Shown here piece after piece: positions 8,470 to 17,773 of a DNA stretch of 64,000 nt. The notes under the pieces were generated by a model, which saw only the letters and a program-made list of their open reading frames with translations, was not told the origin of the DNA and made no database searches. Position 1 is the first letter of the stretch; every line of letters begins with the position of its first letter. The stretch is from Clostridia bacterium (lineage in GTDB: Bacteria > Bacillota > Clostridia > Christensenellales > CAG-917): contig JAFZVB010000021.1 of the NCBI GenBank assembly GCA_017618055.1, positions 1 through 64,000 on the forward strand. The letters run 5' to 3'. Made by a program: the position numbers and the translations under genes.

Positions 8470-9375
8470 TTATTTATTTAAATTTTCAAAGAAGAACTCA
8501 GCCATTCTATCATTTGTTTCCTTTGAAACATCATAATAAGGATTGAGAATATTATATACGTGTTCTATCTTATGATCTCCTTCCATCTTGTCTGGATAGT
8601 ACATATATACCATATCTGTGAAGTTCTTTTTCTTTAAAACTTTATATAATTCCATATTGCCACTCTTAAAGATATCTCCCTTAGCTGTGTTCATGAAGAT
8701 AGGTGGACAATCTTCTGGAATGTATTTTAAGAAGTTTGTTTCTTTATAAAAACCACATTTTTTAAATCCTTTTCCATATAATGGTTTAATGTATGCATTT
8801 AAAATTGGATAGTTATATCTTGTAGGGTTTAATACAGCACAAATTAAAGAAATTGCTTTGAAGTTAAGGGTAGAAGATACACCATATACTTCTTGTAAGT
8901 GTTTATTCTTAATAATTGCAACTGTCATAGCAGCAAGCCAACCACCAGCACTGTCACCACAGATAACTAAGTTATCTAAATCGAAATTATACTTTTCTGC
9001 ATTCTCCTCAATCCACTTAAGCTGTGCAAAGACATCTTGGACTATATCACGTAAATTGTATTGACGTGCAAGTCTATAGTTGCCAGAAATGACTTGGAAG
9101 CCTTTAGTTGCCATAATGAAGTTGAACTCTTGGTTTATTTCTTTCTTGCCATAGTACCAACCACCACCATGGATATCAAAAATAGTAGGGAGTTTCTCAT
9201 CTAATTTGTCTTCTGGTTTATAAACATCTAGAAGATGATATTCGTCTCCATCATCTAAATAAGGAATATCTTTAAATGCTTTTATTCCTTCTGGATAAAC
9301 TGTTCTTGCTATTCTTGCTTTGTCTTGTTCTGCTATAAAAGCCCAAAATTTGTCTATAAGCTTATTCAAACACAT
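8470..9375 (-). CDS. Alpha/beta-hydrolase, HSL-type esterase/lipase family
   Basis: A 301-residue serine hydrolase. The oxyanion-hole motif HGGGW (in DIHGGGWYYGKK, about 69-73) and the nucleophile elbow GDSAGG (about 138-143) are those of the hormone-sensitive-lipase-like family. A late DGDHKIEH-like segment (EGDHKIEHVY) offers the catalytic His. It has no signal peptide, so it is probably a cytosolic carboxylesterase; its substrate is unknown. The minus-strand start has AAGGGG upstream. It resembles the 16656 hydrolase, so the window holds two members of this family. Confidence 0.88.
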   Translation of the reverse strand: MCLNKLIDKFWAFIAEQDKARIARTVYPEGIKAFKDIPYLDDGDEYHLLDVYKPEDKLDEKLPTIFDIHGGGWYYGKKEINQEFNFIMATKGFQVISGNYRLARQYNLRDIVQDVFAQLKWIEENAEKYNFDLDNLVICGDSAGGWLAAMTVAIIKNKHLQEVYGVSSTLNFKAISLICAVLNPTRYNYPILNAYIKPLYGKGFKKCGFYKETNFLKYIPEDCPPIFMNTAKGDIFKSGNMELYKVLKKKNFTDMVYMYYPDKMEGDHKIEHVYNILNPYYDVSKETNDRMAEFFFENLNK

Positions 9376-9435
9376 AATATTAACCCCTTATTGTTAATAA
9401 ATATATTATATATTTAGACGTGAGATAATTCAATA

Positions 9436-10926
9436 TTAGAATCTAGACCAAGCTCTTGGATATAATAGGAGTAGTATTGGGAATAATTCCAATCTTCCTG
9501 CGAGCATATCAAATGCAAGTACTACTTTAGATACCCAGTGTAAATCACCGAATACACCAGGACCAATATCGTTAAAGCAACTTGCTACGGAAATTGTTAA
9601 ATCTAAGAAACTGTTATTACCATTTGGTAATAAACAAACAAGAGCAACAGAGAAAACGAATATCCATATGTATAATAAGAAATAGTTTTTAGTGGAGTTG
9701 AGTAATTCTTCAGAAACAGGTTTTCCGTTCATTTTAATGGAAAGAACCCTGTTAGGGAATGCTGTAGATCTAATACCTTTGAAGCCACTCTTCATGAGCA
9801 TTACGAATCTTGAAATCTTTAAACCACCAGATGTACTACCAGCTGAGCCACCAATGAACATCATACCAAGTAACAATACCTTGCTGAATAATGGCCAGTC
9901 TAAGATGTTTGCAGTTCCATAACCAGTTGTGGACATTGTGGCAATAACTTGGAATGTACCATATCTCATTGCATCGCTGAATGTTTGATATACTTGTGCG
10001 GAGAATACAATACCACTAATTGCGAACATATTAAGGATAATTAGTAACATCATTGTTCTAAATTCTTCGTCTCTGAATGCACTCTTGAATCCTCCTTTCA
10101 TTATAATGAAGTAGAGGTTGAAGTTCGTCATACAGAGGAACATAAAGATGGTAATTATTATTTCATAATAAAGTGAATTGTAATAGCCTATGGATAATGC
10201 TTTTGTGGAGAATCCTCCAGTAGCCGTTGTGGTTAGAGAGTGGAAGACACAATCAAATAATGTCATTTGATGTTCGCCATCTGCTGATCCAGCACCACAT
10301 ACTGTTCCAACGTATAAGAATAAGAATTCTGCAACTGTTATTCCGATATAAATACCGTATAAAATTCTTGCATTAACTCTTGTTTTAGAAACGAGTTTAC
10401 CTTTAGATGGACCAGGCATTTCTGCATTGAAGATAGGTGAGGATATGGATTCATCCTTTCCAAGTAATGCTGTAATAAGAACAACAATACCCATACCACC
10501 GAGCCATTGAGATATTCCTCTAAAGATTTGTAAACTATCTGGAATTGCATCTGTATCTAAAGCAAGGGAAGCTCCTGTGCCAGAGAAGGCGGATGCAGAT
10601 TCAAAGAAAGCATCTGCAAAGTTTTCTATTCCAGGGATTTTGTAGAACATGAATGGTATTGCACCAATAACAGATGCATATAACCAACAAATACCTAATG
10701 AAACAATACCAGTTTTTGCATTAAGTGTGGTTACGTCTACTTTTTTAGAGAATACTCTTAAAAGAAGTGTAGTGATACCGATTCCAGCGAGTACAGCAAT
10801 CATAATAGCCCACATATAAACTATTTCTATACTTTCATCAAGGGCTAATCCTAAGGAAACAAAACAGGCAACCGCAAGGAAGTCTGAAATTATTCCAATG
10901 ATTCGTATCGCAAGTTTATAATTCAT
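9436..10926 (-). CDS. trkH: TrkH-family potassium uptake membrane protein
   Basis: A 496-residue polytopic membrane protein of the TrkH/KtrB family that moves K+ into the cell. It has many hydrophobic helices and the repeated pore-loop pattern (for example SAFSGTGASL, TTTATGGFST, STTGYGT and SCFNDIGPG), each with the conserved glycine of the K+ filter. It lies three bases downstream of trkA on the same strand, so pore and regulatory subunit are co-expressed. Confidence 0.93.
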   Translation of the reverse strand: MNYKLAIRIIGIISDFLAVACFVSLGLALDESIEIVYMWAIMIAVLAGIGITTLLLRVFSKKVDVTTLNAKTGIVSLGICWLYASVIGAIPFMFYKIPGIENFADAFFESASAFSGTGASLALDTDAIPDSLQIFRGISQWLGGMGIVVLITALLGKDESISSPIFNAEMPGPSKGKLVSKTRVNARILYGIYIGITVAEFLFLYVGTVCGAGSADGEHQMTLFDCVFHSLTTTATGGFSTKALSIGYYNSLYYEIIITIFMFLCMTNFNLYFIIMKGGFKSAFRDEEFRTMMLLIILNMFAISGIVFSAQVYQTFSDAMRYGTFQVIATMSTTGYGTANILDWPLFSKVLLLGMMFIGGSAGSTSGGLKISRFVMLMKSGFKGIRSTAFPNRVLSIKMNGKPVSEELLNSTKNYFLLYIWIFVFSVALVCLLPNGNNSFLDLTISVASCFNDIGPGVFGDLHWVSKVVLAFDMLAGRLELFPILLLLYPRAWSRF

Positions 10927-10929
10927 ACT

Positions 10930-12282
10930 TTATCCTAATATATCATTCAAATCATCAAAGATGTTGTTTGTTGTTACAACAATAACAGAGTCTGCAACTT
11001 TGATCTCATCATTACCAGTTGGTAAAATGAATTCACCTTCTCTAATAATTCCACCAATAAGAACATTTTTCTTGAACTTAATGTCTTTAAGAGGAGTATT
11101 GAGAGCCCCGAATGTTTCGCCAGCAGTGAATTCAAGTGCTTCGGCTCTATCATCAGAGATTTTATGAATCTTTTTAACAATATTGTCTTCTTCGCCAGTA
11201 AATGTTCTAACAAATGTAACAATTTGCTCAGCTGTAGATAATTTTGCAGAGATGATTGTATCTAATGCAGGAGATGTTGCTGTCATTTTTAAATAAGCAT
11301 CATTATCAACCTTTGTAATAACTTTTCTTACACCACTAGAGTGTGCATAAGTAGAAAGCATAATATTGGTCTCATCATTGTCTGTAAGTGCGATAAATGC
11401 ATCTGCATTCTTATATCCTTCAGAGTTGAGAAGTGCTTGGTCTGATGGATCTCCATGTATTACATCTATATGGTTGAGATTGTCTGCTAAGAACTTACAT
11501 TCATCCTTGTCCGGAGAAACGATTTTTACATTGTATGCAATTCTATCTAATCCTTTAGCAAGATAATATGTAATCTTAGAACCACCAGCAATAAATACTT
11601 TGTGAGTCTTTTTGTTAATTTTTAAATCTTGGAAAAGGGAACGGATGTTTCTTTCTGTAGCAGAGAAGTATATGATATCGTCTTCTCTAAGTTTAATGTC
11701 ACCATTAGGAATAATGATTTCATTATTTCTTAGTACTGCACAAATAAGAATTCTTTGCCTGATATAAAGATGTAAATCTTTAATAGTTACACCGTTTAAA
11801 ATGCTATCTCTTTTAATCTTTGTCTCAACTAAGTCTGCATTACCATCTGAAAAGTTGTGGATATTTATAGCGGAAGGGAGTTGTAATATATTAAGAATTT
11901 CTTCGGATACTTGATATTCTGGGTTAACCATCATAGAAATACCAATGTTATTTGTTTCGTTTGCCATTGAGATATATTCAGGGTTACGAACTCTAGCAAC
12001 GGTATTATCTATACCAAGGCTCTTTGCAACCATACATGCAAGAACATTAATTTCGTCTTTTTCTGTAACTGCGATGAAGATATCACAATTCTTAATACCA
12101 GCTTCGAGAAGTGTATCTAAACTTCCACCATTACCAACAAAACCATTAACGTCAAATCTATTAACTGCATTTTGAACGTTCTTTTGGTCGCTGTCTATTA
12201 CAGTAATGTTATGACCTTCACGAATTAGTTGTTCAACTAACTCAGATCCAACACTTCCTGCTCCTACTATAACTATATTCAT
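10930..12282 (-). CDS. trkA: TrkA potassium channel regulatory subunit
   Basis: A 450-residue peripheral membrane protein that gates TrkH. It is a tandem duplication of RCK modules: a first Rossmann domain (MNIVIVGAGSVGSELVEQL) binding NAD(H), a TrkA-C domain, a second Rossmann-like domain (KVFIAGGSKITYYLAKGL, with a less canonical glycine motif) and a second TrkA-C domain. Double-length TrkA pairs with TrkH, and trkH follows directly. Its promoter region carries an inverted repeat at 12312-12334. Confidence 0.94.
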   Translation of the reverse strand: MNIVIVGAGSVGSELVEQLIREGHNITVIDSDQKNVQNAVNRFDVNGFVGNGGSLDTLLEAGIKNCDIFIAVTEKDEINVLACMVAKSLGIDNTVARVRNPEYISMANETNNIGISMMVNPEYQVSEEILNILQLPSAINIHNFSDGNADLVETKIKRDSILNGVTIKDLHLYIRQRILICAVLRNNEIIIPNGDIKLREDDIIYFSATERNIRSLFQDLKINKKTHKVFIAGGSKITYYLAKGLDRIAYNVKIVSPDKDECKFLADNLNHIDVIHGDPSDQALLNSEGYKNADAFIALTDNDETNIMLSTYAHSSGVRKVITKVDNDAYLKMTATSPALDTIISAKLSTAEQIVTFVRTFTGEEDNIVKKIHKISDDRAEALEFTAGETFGALNTPLKDIKFKKNVLIGGIIREGEFILPTGNDEIKVADSVIVVTTNNIFDDLNDILG

Positions 12283-12311
12283 ATTTTACTCTCCCACTTT
12301 TCAGTCATAAT

Positions 12312-12334
12312 ATTATACTCTCAAAAAGTATAAT
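12312..12334. promoter_or_regulatory. Inverted repeat over the likely trkA -10 box
   Basis: ATTATACT (12312-12319) and AGTATAAT (12327-12334) form perfect 8-bp arms with a 7-base spacer. On the minus strand the left arm contains a TATAAT suitable for trkA; the -35 (TTTGCC, from 12335-12340) is weak. It could be an operator or a chance AT-rich symmetry. Confidence 0.4.
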
Positions 12335-12420
12335 AGGCAAATATTTTAAAAAATGGTCTAAAATACAAAATTAAGGCACTTAATTTTATTATTCAATTTT
12401 ATGAATTATCAGGTTAGATA

Positions 12421-12449
12421 TTGCAATTTAGTGTACTAATTACTATAAT
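12421..12449 (+). promoter_or_regulatory. Promoter of the flavin oxidoreductase gene
   Basis: TTGCAA at 12421-12426, 17 bases, TATAAT at 12444-12449. AAGGGGA precedes the ATG at 12506. Confidence 0.65.
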
Positions 12450-12505
12450 TTTATGTGGAATTATATTAAAAATATAAAAATAAATTTTTTTAAGGGGAAT
12501 TATTT

Positions 12506-14611
12506 ATGTACGACAAACTTTTTACACCTTTCAAAATTGGCAATTGTGAGATTAAAAACAGAGTAGTTATGTCTCCTATGCTAGTTGGAATGGGACAATT
12601 TGATGGCAAACCAACAGAAATGTTAATGGATTATTATGAAGAACGAGCCAAAGGTGGCACAGGTTTAATCATAACCGAAATTTGTAGAGTAAATGATGTT
12701 CATGGTGCAGCTGCATTTGCACAACTTGCAATGTCTCATGATTACCACATCGCACCAATGGCAGAATTTGCAAAGAGAATACAAAGTCATGGTGCAAAAC
12801 TCTTTGTACAATTACATCACCCAGGCAGACAAAATGTTGGACTTGCAGTTGGAACAATACCACTTTGCATTAAAATGCAAAAGATTTGGAAAGGATATGC
12901 AAAAACATTATATAAACTCGTTCCAAAGGTAAAAGATTTCTTAATGGGACACAATATTTGTAAGGCATCTGTTTCTGCTAGTGCTTGCGAACCAAGTTTC
13001 TTTGCTGGTGGAAAAGTTAGAGCACTTTCTCATAAGGAAGTTAAAGAAGTAATACAACAATTCATAGATGCAGCTGTAAGATGTAAGAAAGCTGGTGTAG
13101 ATGGTGTAGAACTTCACGGAACACACGGATATTTAATTCAACAATTCTTATCTCCAAATACAAACCAAAGAACAGACGAATACGGTGGATCTTTTGAAAA
13201 CAGACTTCGTTTCTTAAGAGAAATTGTAGAAGGTATTAGAAGAGAGTGTGGAGATTATCCAATTATTGTTAGATTAACAATAGATGAAATGTATGACAAG
13301 ATTGGCAAACCGGGAAAAGGATATACAGTAAAAGAAGGTGTTGAGATTGCAAAAGCAGTTGAGGCAATGGGTGTAGATGCTATTGACGTATCTTCAGCAG
13401 CATATGATACATTCAATTACTGGCTTGAACCAACATCCTTTGATTGCGGTTGGAGAAGATATCTTGCAGAAGCTGTAAGAAAAGAAGTCAAAATCCCACT
13501 TCTTGCTGCAGACTTAATTAGATCTCCAGAACTTGCAGAGCAATTATTAGAAGAAAATGTACAAGATTTCGTATCGTTAGGTAGACCACAAATTGCAGAT
13601 CCACACTGGGTAGAAAAAGTACAAGGTGGACATCCAGAAGATGTTAAGAGATGTATTTGTTGCTTATACTGCATACAAAGTATGCAAGATAATGCTTACA
13701 TTGGTTCTCATGCATTCTGTTCTGTTAACCCAACAGTTGGTTCTGAAAAAGAATTCTATACAGACGGCTTAGTAAAAGACGGAGACGGAAGAGTAGTAGT
13801 TATAGTTGGTGCTGGTCCTGGTGGATTAATGGCAGCTGAAATGCTAGGAAGAAGAGGTTTCAAACCAATAGTACTTGAAAAAGAAGAAAAAGTTGGTGGA
13901 CAATTAACACTTGCTTCAATGCCACCTCACAAAGAAAAGATTGCATGGTGTTGTGAAGACTTACAAACAGCTGCAAAGAAAAATGGTGCTGAATTAGTAT
14001 TTGGAGTAGAAGCAACTCCAGAAAAGATTGCAGAATATAAACCATATGCAGTTATTATTGCAACAGGTGCAACAGCTGTTAAACCAAGATCTATTGAAGG
14101 TGTAGGAAATGCTAATGTTTATACTACAACAGATATCTTAACAGGAAAAGTTGTCCTTAAGGACAAAAAGATCGCGCTCATCGGTTCTGGTATGACAGGA
14201 TTAGAAACAGCTGAATTACTTTCCGAGAACAATGATTTAACAATTGTTGAAATGGCATCTGAACTCGCTCCAACAACTTGGTTCCAATTAAGATTAGATT
14301 GTATACCAAAACTTGAAGCAAATAACACAAAGTTTGTAACAAGCCATAAACTTGATAAGATTGATGACAAGGGAATAGTTGTTTCTCCTGTTGAATTCAA
14401 GAAAGGAAAGATTAATGTAACTGGTGATCCAGAACACATTGATTGTGATGTTGTAATTCTTTCATTAGGTTCACGTCCTGTTAATAATCTTGTTAAGGAA
14501 CTTGAAGGTCAATATGAAGGTAGAGTTTATGCTATTGGTGATGCTACAAAGATTGGTAGAATTGCAGATGCTACAGCAAGTGCATACAAGATTGCAAAAG
14601 AATTAAAATAG
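12506..14611 (+). CDS. NADH:flavin oxidoreductase of the 2,4-dienoyl-CoA reductase / enoate reductase type
   Basis: A 701-residue three-domain redox enzyme. The N-terminal FMN TIM barrel (about 1-370) has the Old Yellow Enzyme signatures NRVVMSPM, GVDGVELHGTHGYL and NQRTDEYGGS. A Cys cluster (CICCLYCIQ, then CSVNP) binds a 4Fe-4S centre. FAD (VVIVGAGPGGLMAAEM, about 431) and NAD(P)H (IALIGSGMTGLETAE) Rossmann folds follow. Relatives reduce dienoyl-CoA, enoates, bile-acid intermediates or demethylate trimethylamine; the substrate cannot be set from sequence. An acyltransferase gene follows after 11 bases. Confidence 0.92.
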   Translation: MYDKLFTPFKIGNCEIKNRVVMSPMLVGMGQFDGKPTEMLMDYYEERAKGGTGLIITEICRVNDVHGAAAFAQLAMSHDYHIAPMAEFAKRIQSHGAKLFVQLHHPGRQNVGLAVGTIPLCIKMQKIWKGYAKTLYKLVPKVKDFLMGHNICKASVSASACEPSFFAGGKVRALSHKEVKEVIQQFIDAAVRCKKAGVDGVELHGTHGYLIQQFLSPNTNQRTDEYGGSFENRLRFLREIVEGIRRECGDYPIIVRLTIDEMYDKIGKPGKGYTVKEGVEIAKAVEAMGVDAIDVSSAAYDTFNYWLEPTSFDCGWRRYLAEAVRKEVKIPLLAADLIRSPELAEQLLEENVQDFVSLGRPQIADPHWVEKVQGGHPEDVKRCICCLYCIQSMQDNAYIGSHAFCSVNPTVGSEKEFYTDGLVKDGDGRVVVIVGAGPGGLMAAEMLGRRGFKPIVLEKEEKVGGQLTLASMPPHKEKIAWCCEDLQTAAKKNGAELVFGVEATPEKIAEYKPYAVIIATGATAVKPRSIEGVGNANVYTTTDILTGKVVLKDKKIALIGSGMTGLETAELLSENNDLTIVEMASELAPTTWFQLRLDCIPKLEANNTKFVTSHKLDKIDDKGIVVSPVEFKKGKINVTGDPEHIDCDVVILSLGSRPVNNLVKELEGQYEGRVYAIGDATKIGRIADATASAYKIAKELK

Positions 14612-14622
14612 GCGGTTAGAAT

Positions 14623-15369
14623 ATGGGTATTTTAGAAAATAAGCTCGAAGATATAGGTAGATTAATAGAGCAAGGACTAGATAGCGAAAACATGATGAAA
14701 GCTCTTGAAATTATAGGGATTCCAAACTATAACAAAGAACTTATTGAGTCCTTCAAATTATGGGGAGATTATCTTCCTAGAGGGATAGATACTCCATATA
14801 CAGAAGAACAAAGAAATATGCATATTTTGTGGGAGTGTATAGATAGAACTCCTTTAGGAATTAATGTAGATTTCGCAATTCCTTTTAGACAAATTATAGC
14901 CACAAATTTATTTAAGAGTTGTGGTGCAGGATTTATTGCTAATGAAGGATGTAGATTCAATTATGGACATCTTATAGAAGTTGGAAAGAATGTTTCTTGG
15001 AATCATGGTTGCTATTTAGATAGCAAAGGTGGAGTAAAATTTGATGATTTCTCTATTATTACAGAGTACACAAAGATATTCACACACGGGCATTCAGAGC
15101 AAGATCATGAAGAAAGAACATATAAACCTGTTGTAATTGGAAAGTATGCTAAAGTATATACAAATTCTACAATACTTCCTGGAGTAATAATTGGAGAAGG
15201 TGCAGTAGTTGCTACTGGAGCAATAGTTACAAAAGATGTAGAGCCATATACATTGGTTGGAGGTATTCCTGCAAAAGTAATTAGAAATAGAAAGTATGAA
15301 AAGAGTGGGGATGCTGAGTTCAACCAATATATGTTTGTTGATGCATTATTCCAATCTAAAGACGACTAA
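14623..15369 (+). CDS. Hexapeptide-repeat acyltransferase (maltose/galactoside O-acetyltransferase-like)
   Basis: A 248-residue left-handed beta-helix transferase. The N-terminal helical part precedes hexapeptide turns (IEVGKNVSWNHGCYLD, KFDDFSIITEYTKIFTHGH, VVIGKYAKVYTNSTILPGV, IGEGAVVATGAIVTKDV) and the typical LVGGIPAKVIRNR end. Such enzymes form trimers that acetylate sugars or related acceptors with acetyl-CoA; His in FTHGH is a likely catalytic residue. It sits 11 bases after the flavoenzyme gene and a terminator follows. Confidence 0.87.
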   Translation: MGILENKLEDIGRLIEQGLDSENMMKALEIIGIPNYNKELIESFKLWGDYLPRGIDTPYTEEQRNMHILWECIDRTPLGINVDFAIPFRQIIATNLFKSCGAGFIANEGCRFNYGHLIEVGKNVSWNHGCYLDSKGGVKFDDFSIITEYTKIFTHGHSEQDHEERTYKPVVIGKYAKVYTNSTILPGVIIGEGAVVATGAIVTKDVEPYTLVGGIPAKVIRNRKYEKSGDAEFNQYMFVDALFQSKDD

Positions 15370-15396
15370 TTCTTAAATATTAAATACTTTGTATTT

Positions 15397-15433
15397 AAAA
15401 AAGGCATATAGATTACTCCGTATGCCTTTTATT
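15397..15433. terminator. Bidirectional intrinsic terminator
   Basis: AAAAAGGCATA (ending 15409) pairs with TATGCCTTTT (15421-15430). The flanking A and T runs let it work for the plus-strand acyltransferase operon and the minus-strand aminotransferase that converges on it. Confidence 0.8.
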
Positions 15434-15452
15434 TTATTAAGTTTAAATGTGA

Positions 15453-16637
15453 TTATTTTCTTTCGTTTAAGAATTCTTCAATTAAATCAAGAGCTTTCTT
15501 AATTGCATCAATAGAATATGCATAAGAAATTCTTATAAAGTCTTTACCACTTTCACCAAATGCTCCACCTGGAACTACAGCAACGTTCTTTGCGTCTAAT
15601 AGTGCATATGCAAATGCTTCGCCATCTAATCCTGTGGACTTAACACATGGGAATGCATAGAAGGCACCACGTGGTTCAAAGCATGTTAATCCCATTGCAT
15701 TTAATCTAGATACTAAGTATTGTCTTCTTTCATTATACTTTTCCCTCATATATGCAACTTCTTTGAAGTTGTTTTCAAAACTATCATTAAGTGCAGCAAG
15801 TGCAGCATATTGTGCAGCTGTTGGAGCACACATTATTCCGTATTGGTGAATCTTATATACAACAGAAATGATTTCCTTTGGTGCAAGAATATAACCAAGT
15901 CTCCATCCTGTCATAGCAAATGCTTTAGAGAAACCAGATAAAACTATTGTTCTTTCTCTCATATTTCCAAGTGATGCAATAGATGTGAACTTAATATTGT
16001 TATATGTTAATTCACCATAAATTTCATCAGAGAATACGATTAAATCATTCTTTTCAATGATTGGAACGAGTTTTTCAAGGTCTGCTTTTTCCATAATTCC
16101 ACCAGTTGGGTTATTTGGATATGCAATTAAGATACCTTTTGTCTTTGGTGTTATAGCAGCCTCAACTGCATCTGGCATAAGTTTGAATTCGTTTTCAATT
16201 GTACACTTTACAGATACTGGTTTTGCTCCTGTAAGAGAAACTAGTGGCGCATAGCATACAAAACATGGTTCAGGGATAAGGATTTCATCGCCAGGAGCAC
16301 AAATTGCTCTAAATGCTGCGTCAATACCTTCGGATGCACCAACTGTTAAAATGATTTCGCATGCTGGATCATATTCAACACCGATGAATTGTTTTGTGTA
16401 TTTTGCAATTGCTTTTCTTAAATCCATTAAACCTGCATTAGCAGTGTATTGTGTTTTTCCATTAAGAATGGAATATATGCCTGCTTGGCTAAAAGCCTTT
16501 GGTGTAATGAAGTCTGGTTCGCCAACACCTAAAGAAATACAATCTTTTCTTGTTGCTGCAATTTCGAAGAATTTTCTGATGCCACTTGGCTTCATGTCTC
16601 TTGCTACTGGATTCAATTTTTCTGAATAGTTAATCAT
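15453..16637 (-). CDS. Class I/II pyridoxal-phosphate aminotransferase
   Basis: A 394-residue fold-type I aminotransferase that moves amino groups between amino acids and 2-oxo acids. The lysine that binds PLP is in SGFSKAFAMTGWRLGY; upstream YPNNPTGG (NPTGG) and SDEIYGELTY supply the other cofactor contacts, and FIRISYA near the end binds the carboxylate. The aspartate/aromatic (PatA, AspC) subgroup is likely; exact substrate not determined. It is the second gene after a hydrolase on the minus strand, with an 18-base gap. Confidence 0.9.
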   Translation of the reverse strand: MINYSEKLNPVARDMKPSGIRKFFEIAATRKDCISLGVGEPDFITPKAFSQAGIYSILNGKTQYTANAGLMDLRKAIAKYTKQFIGVEYDPACEIILTVGASEGIDAAFRAICAPGDEILIPEPCFVCYAPLVSLTGAKPVSVKCTIENEFKLMPDAVEAAITPKTKGILIAYPNNPTGGIMEKADLEKLVPIIEKNDLIVFSDEIYGELTYNNIKFTSIASLGNMRERTIVLSGFSKAFAMTGWRLGYILAPKEIISVVYKIHQYGIMCAPTAAQYAALAALNDSFENNFKEVAYMREKYNERRQYLVSRLNAMGLTCFEPRGAFYAFPCVKSTGLDGEAFAYALLDAKNVAVVPGGAFGESGKDFIRISYAYSIDAIKKALDLIEEFLNERK

Positions 16638-16655
16638 AATTTTTTCCTCTATATA

Positions 16656-17633
16656 TTAATTTTTAAATTTCCATGTATCATTTTCTTTAACAAAATATTT
16701 GTCAAAGTATGGTAAAATAAAGTCTAAAGACTTTAAATAACCTGCATATGCTGTTTTAAATTGTGTCATTATAGACCAAGCATGATTTGCAACTTCTTTG
16801 TTTGCTTCAAATTGGTCATATGGAACATTCTTTTCTTTAAGTTCTTCCATAAGGTCGAAACTTTCATATCTTAAATAATCTTTTGCACCCCATATAACAA
16901 ACATTGGAGGGAAGGATGAAGTAATAGTTGGAATTGAATCTTTTCCATCTTCGGTTTTTAACCATTCATAGAATTCCTTTCCAGATTTTCCAACAAAAGC
17001 CTTACACATCATAATAATGTCTGGGAACTTAGATTGTTTTTTAGTTTTATCTGTCATCCTATTAAGATCAAAAGCACCACAATGTGAGATAATTCCTTTA
17101 ACTTTAACATTTTTAATATGTCTAAAGGAAACGCCAATTCTTTCCATCTTTTCTGGATTGTTAATAAGGTCTGCAAACATTGTAATAAAATATCCACCTG
17201 CACTTTCACCAGCTATTAAAATATTCTCGGTATCTATTTTATAGATATCTTGCTTATCTAAGAGCCAGTCTACTGCGTCAAAACACTCTTGAATTGGAGT
17301 AGGATAAATTGCTTGAGGTGAGACGGTGTAATCAATAGAGAAGGCCAGGAAGCCTAATTTGGCATAATTTTGTACTTGTTGGTTTCTCATATCCAACTTT
17401 CCAGAAATATAACCACCGCCATGGATATAAATGAATAGAGGTTTCTTTTCATCTTCCAAATCTCTTCTATACATAATATTGGCAACATTGGCCTTAGAAG
17501 AACCATATTTAATCTTATGGATATATTCTATATCATTCTCAATTTTTTGGTTTGTTAAAGACTGAGCTAATAACTCTGTGAAGTTATACCAATATTGTCC
17601 AATTTGAGCTCTATTTTTTAAAGATGTCTTCAT
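16656..17633 (-). CDS. Alpha/beta-hydrolase, HSL-type esterase/lipase family
   Basis: A 325-residue serine hydrolase with the HGGGY oxyanion motif (YIHGGGYISGK, about 90-94) and nucleophile elbow GESAGG. Asp in WGAKDYL and His in NHAW are candidates for the rest of the triad. No signal peptide. It leads a two-gene operon with the aminotransferase. A 16-bp palindrome covers its -10 region. The substrate is unknown. Confidence 0.87.
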   Translation of the reverse strand: MKTSLKNRAQIGQYWYNFTELLAQSLTNQKIENDIEYIHKIKYGSSKANVANIMYRRDLEDEKKPLFIYIHGGGYISGKLDMRNQQVQNYAKLGFLAFSIDYTVSPQAIYPTPIQECFDAVDWLLDKQDIYKIDTENILIAGESAGGYFITMFADLINNPEKMERIGVSFRHIKNVKVKGIISHCGAFDLNRMTDKTKKQSKFPDIIMMCKAFVGKSGKEFYEWLKTEDGKDSIPTITSSFPPMFVIWGAKDYLRYESFDLMEELKEKNVPYDQFEANKEVANHAWSIMTQFKTAYAGYLKSLDFILPYFDKYFVKENDTWKFKN

Positions 17634-17652
17634 TATATAAACCCCTTACCAC

Positions 17653-17685
17653 AAGAATTATAATTCTTAGATAAGTTTCTTTCAA
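17653..17685 (-). promoter_or_regulatory. Promoter with overlapping palindrome for the hydrolase-aminotransferase operon
   Basis: On the minus strand, TTGAAA (17680-17685) and TATAAT (17657-17662) are 17 bases apart. The -10 box is the centre of a perfect 16-bp palindrome, AAGAATTATAATTCTT (17653-17668), a good place for a repressor. Confidence 0.55.
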
Positions 17686-17724
17686 CAATATTATTCAAAA
17701 TTTAACTAATTATTTACTATTAAT

Positions 17725-17753
17725 TTGTAATTTATAGTAACTTTGCCTATAAT
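17725..17753 (+). promoter_or_regulatory. Promoter of the 17774 hydrolase
   Basis: TTGTAA (17725-17730), 17 bases, TATAAT (17748-17753). A GTGAGGAT ribosome site precedes the ATG. Confidence 0.6.
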
Positions 17754-17773
17754 TTCTTGATAGTGAGGATAAA

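Noticed and set aside
9436..12282. A mobile or acquired origin for the potassium-uptake pair
   Set aside because: Base composition and codon use look like the neighbours, and no repeats, integrase or tRNA junction flank it.
12283..12505. c-di-AMP (ydaO-type) riboswitch near the potassium uptake genes
   Set aside because: The leader is short and AT-rich, and none of the conserved riboswitch segments could be seen.
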